This document shows, piece by piece, positions 61,837-64,000 of a stretch of 64,000 bases of DNA. The stretch is from Isochrysis galbana (taxonomy: Eukaryota; Haptophyta; Isochrysidales; Isochrysidaceae). Both the position numbers and the translations under genes were made by a program. Each line of letters starts with the position of its first letter. The first letter of the stretch is position 1. The notes under the pieces were generated by a model. That model made no database searches. It saw only the letters and a program-made list of their open reading frames with translations, and was not told the DNA's origin. The stretch is from contig CM030942.1 in assembly GCA_018136815.1 (NCBI GenBank), forward strand, positions 177,976-241,975. Direction: 5' to 3'.

Positions 61837-62573
61837 AAATAAACCTTTTAATAGTCTCACCGCACACGCGGCCGTGGACCCTCTACTTTCTACTCACGTA
61901 GGAAACTTTCTACACCCCCACTCCCCCGGCCCTTCTCCCCCCGCCATAAGGCGACTCCCCCCGTGCACTACTAGGGGGATAGGGGTGAAGGGCTTAGATA
62001 TGGTCCGGTGGCCCGCGCCCCCCCCCGGTGATCATTCCCCCCCTTCCTCCTGTGTCTCCGAGTGGGCGGCGGTCTCAGCCCCGACTTATCCTGTAAACAG
62101 GTGCGGGACTTACCTATTTTTCCTTCTCCGCGCTCTCTCTCCCCTCTCCTGCGGCACGAGCGATGGCGCGCCTGCGGCAGGCCTGCAGCTGCCCATGGCG
62201 ACCCCTGGAGGCTCCTGGAGGCCAGCTCTGGGGGCAGGGGAGGCTGGGGCTGGGCCCTGGCCTCCCCTGCCTCTCCCTCGCTGGCGCTCCTGGGCCTCTG
62301 GGGCCCCCAATCTGCATGCACCTGTCTGCCTGTCGACCAGTCGACCAGGGGGGGAGGGGGGTTTGGAGCGATGGGCTGGTCACGAGGGGCCAGGACGGGC
62401 GAATGGGGCGAGCCTGTGGGGAAGGGAGTGGGTCAGTAGGGCAGTGGCCTCCTGGCAAGCCATCAGGCGTGCCAGGAGGATGGGTGGTTCCTCCCCCATG
62501 GCAGGGGAGGAGTGGAGAGAGGGGGGGGCTCGTGCCCCCCCATGGGTCAACCAAGTAGCATAAACTTAGTTGT
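61837..62573 (-). mobile_element. SINE-like element, 737 bp, with 14-bp target duplication
   Basis: The 14-bp word AGGCTGTGGGAAAT lies at 61823-61836 and 62574-62587. On the minus strand the element starts CAACTAAGTTTATGCTACTT and ends GCGGTGAGACTATTAAAAGG followed by TTTATTT. It is alignable with 41904-42663 over its whole length, with one missing block and scattered differences. The perfect duplication indicates a fairly recent insertion by target-primed reverse transcription. Confidence 0.85.
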
Positions 62574-62587
62574 AGGCTGTGGGAAAT

Positions 62588-63465
62588 GGTAAGAGTCAAT
62601 TTAGCCGCACCCTTTGCGAGGAACGCGCGATCAATGACGTCGCCCTGGTCGCCGCCTTGGTCGCCGCGATGGTGTCAGGGCGACAGCGCGCACTTGGCTG
62701 GGGAGGATCGTCGGTGCGCAGGCACGCTTCGGCGACAACGGCGCGTGTCCATTAGCACATTGCGCATTGCCCGCAGTGGCGGCCAGGGAGTAGGGAGTCG
62801 GCGCGCGCTCCATGCCCCTATCGTTTGAGCGATTGTTGTAGTCACCACTCACCACCGTAAAAGCATGCCGACCCCACGTATTGTCCATCACGTTGGCTTT
62901 TACGTCCATGTTCGCCAAATTAAAGCATCACGCACACAAGTCACTCTAACTAGATCAACGAGCGAACCGACAAGCAAATGCGGGCAAGGCATGAGAACAC
63001 GACGTGGAAGACCCATGAACGGGTAGGATTGGAACTGATGGATCGTGACTGGGAAGGTTCAAATCTGATGAAGCCAAAACGGAAGCGAAAGTACAAGAGC
63101 CCGCGTTCTATCGAACATGGACACGTGGTTTTGAGTAGAATCAACAAGTCGCCGCAACAGATGTTGGTGCCTCGTTGGAGAATGATCACGTTTGGTAGAG
63201 AGTGCTTAGTTCGGGGCGCCGCAGTAGACTGGGACACATTGCACGTTGAGAACAATGAAAGCCCAGGTAGAAATCGCCATTGATGAGCATCGAGCGATTT
63301 GACTCCAATGGTGACGGTGAGTTCGCGCAAAAGGTGATGACGAGAAATGTGTGGATTCAAGATTCAAGTTCTTGTAAAGCAAGGCGGAGCAGGGGCTCGG
63401 GCCGCAGCTGTCGGGCTTATCTTGGCCAATGATTTCATGCCAGATTATATTTGAGTGCCATGTCA
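62588..63465. other. Intergenic, no gene recognised
   Basis: A + frame at 62978-63283 is Lys/Arg-rich (KPKRKRKYKSPRS) with lower GC content than usual here. No domain is visible and I do not call a gene. Confidence 0.35.
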
Positions 63466-63736
63466 TCACGGGTCTTTGACAGAGCCCTCTGGTATTGTCC
63501 TCTTCTCCGTACCTGATATCACTTGACCATAAGTAATGGACTCAAGCACCTCAGCATTGACGGACCCTTCCTGTACCACTCCCTTCGAACCGGGCGTTGC
63601 CTTACTACGTATGCTGGACTCCGACACTTCAGCGGCAGCGCATTTCTTTGTGCTCCTCGAAAATTCCGCCTGCTCCTGTTCCAACTCTGACGCTAGTCTG
63701 AACTCATCCTCGGTCAATGGTCGCTGGTATCTGCAA
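63466..63736 (-). CDS. Possible terminal exon, function unknown
   Basis: A minus frame follows a good acceptor (TATCCTTTGCAG, ending at 63737). It reads YQRPLTEDEFRLASELEQEQ and runs for about 90 codons to a stop at 63466. Composition (Glu, Ser, Lys, Val) is protein-like. A 5' exon would lie in 63760-64000 or beyond the window, where HLPIATALLMRNVAQEI is one candidate stretch, but no phase-consistent donor was settled. No family is recognised. Confidence 0.3.
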
Positions 63737-64000
63737 AGGATAGACAGCCGCCCATGAGCAATGATGGAAGAGGTGAGACTCCGGCAGGTGAAATCTCCTG
63801 AGCCACATTGCGCATGAGCAGCGCCGTGGCAATCGGCAAATGGACTCTTAAGCGCAGAGCGTGCTGTTTGAAGCTTTCACCCTGGCGTTTGCGGATCGAG
63901 TGGGCTCAACGAGAGCGTGATAGTGATCTGTGGCCTGGGGCGCTGTGCGTCTCGCGTAGGCACGCGGACGCCGATCTGTGTGCTCTGATACAGCCCGCGC

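Noticed and set aside
63040-63085. GGTTCAAATC B-box-like word
   Set aside because: No cloverleaf can be drawn around it.

Overview
The window is nuclear DNA from a GC-rich unicellular eukaryote. Genes are split by short GT-AG introns (62-190 nt where I could place them). They lie on both strands in small divergent groups and are separated by large amounts of repetitive DNA and simple-sequence tracts. Gene content (Mediator subunit, biotin-protein ligase, calponin-family protein, two-repeat Myb factor, PAN-like secreted protein) together with the GA/CT and poly-G tracts suggests a protist alga, perhaps a haptophyte. The lineage is an inference; no marker gene here fixes it.

Layout. 0-6 kb: a 204-bp tandem repeat array (about 250-1535), a decayed hAT transposase piece, and repeat families shared with the other end of the window. 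6.5-12.2 kb: an intronless DUF5060/DUF5605-type glycoside hydrolase (+), then a divergent pair of a sigma-like glutathione S-transferase (-) and an alanyl-tRNA editing protein (+). 12.3-14 kb: dispersed repeats. 15-16.2 kb: a calponin-family protein (-). 16.5-19.1 kb: a long CT tract, hAT remains and repeats. 19.7-25.3 kb: a chromodomain protein (-) whose 5' intron holds a 683-bp element, and a two-repeat Myb protein with a predicted C-terminal membrane anchor (-). 27-30 kb: hAT, Ty3/gypsy and LINE debris. 30.7-34.6 kb: a four-exon acyl-CoA synthetase (-) divergent from biotin-protein ligase (+). 35-42.8 kb: a LINE (-), MED22 (-), and a nest of elements inserted into one another. 43.4-45.9 kb: a leucine-rich-repeat/coiled-coil protein (+). 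48-51 kb: a small PAN-like secreted protein (-) and protein-isoaspartate methyltransferase (-). 51.8-53.6 kb: a transposon-like exon and the second copy of a 648-bp repeat. 54-55.4 kb: a ZPR1-like protein (+). 56.3-58.8 kb: a second LINE split by a SINE-like repeat. 59.4-60.8 kb: a protein kinase (-). 61.8-62.6 kb: a SINE-like element with perfect 14-bp target duplications.

The host genes are housekeeping or signalling functions and form no single pathway. The mobile DNA carries most of the structure. LINE copies and shorter SINE-like elements appear to share a 3' tail (an A/T tail preceded by a GCGAGAATATTAAGAAG-like box), which suggests the LINE moves the short elements. There is an 897-bp non-autonomous hAT element with clear ends and 8-bp target duplications. 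A GA/CT tract sits just upstream of many start codons.
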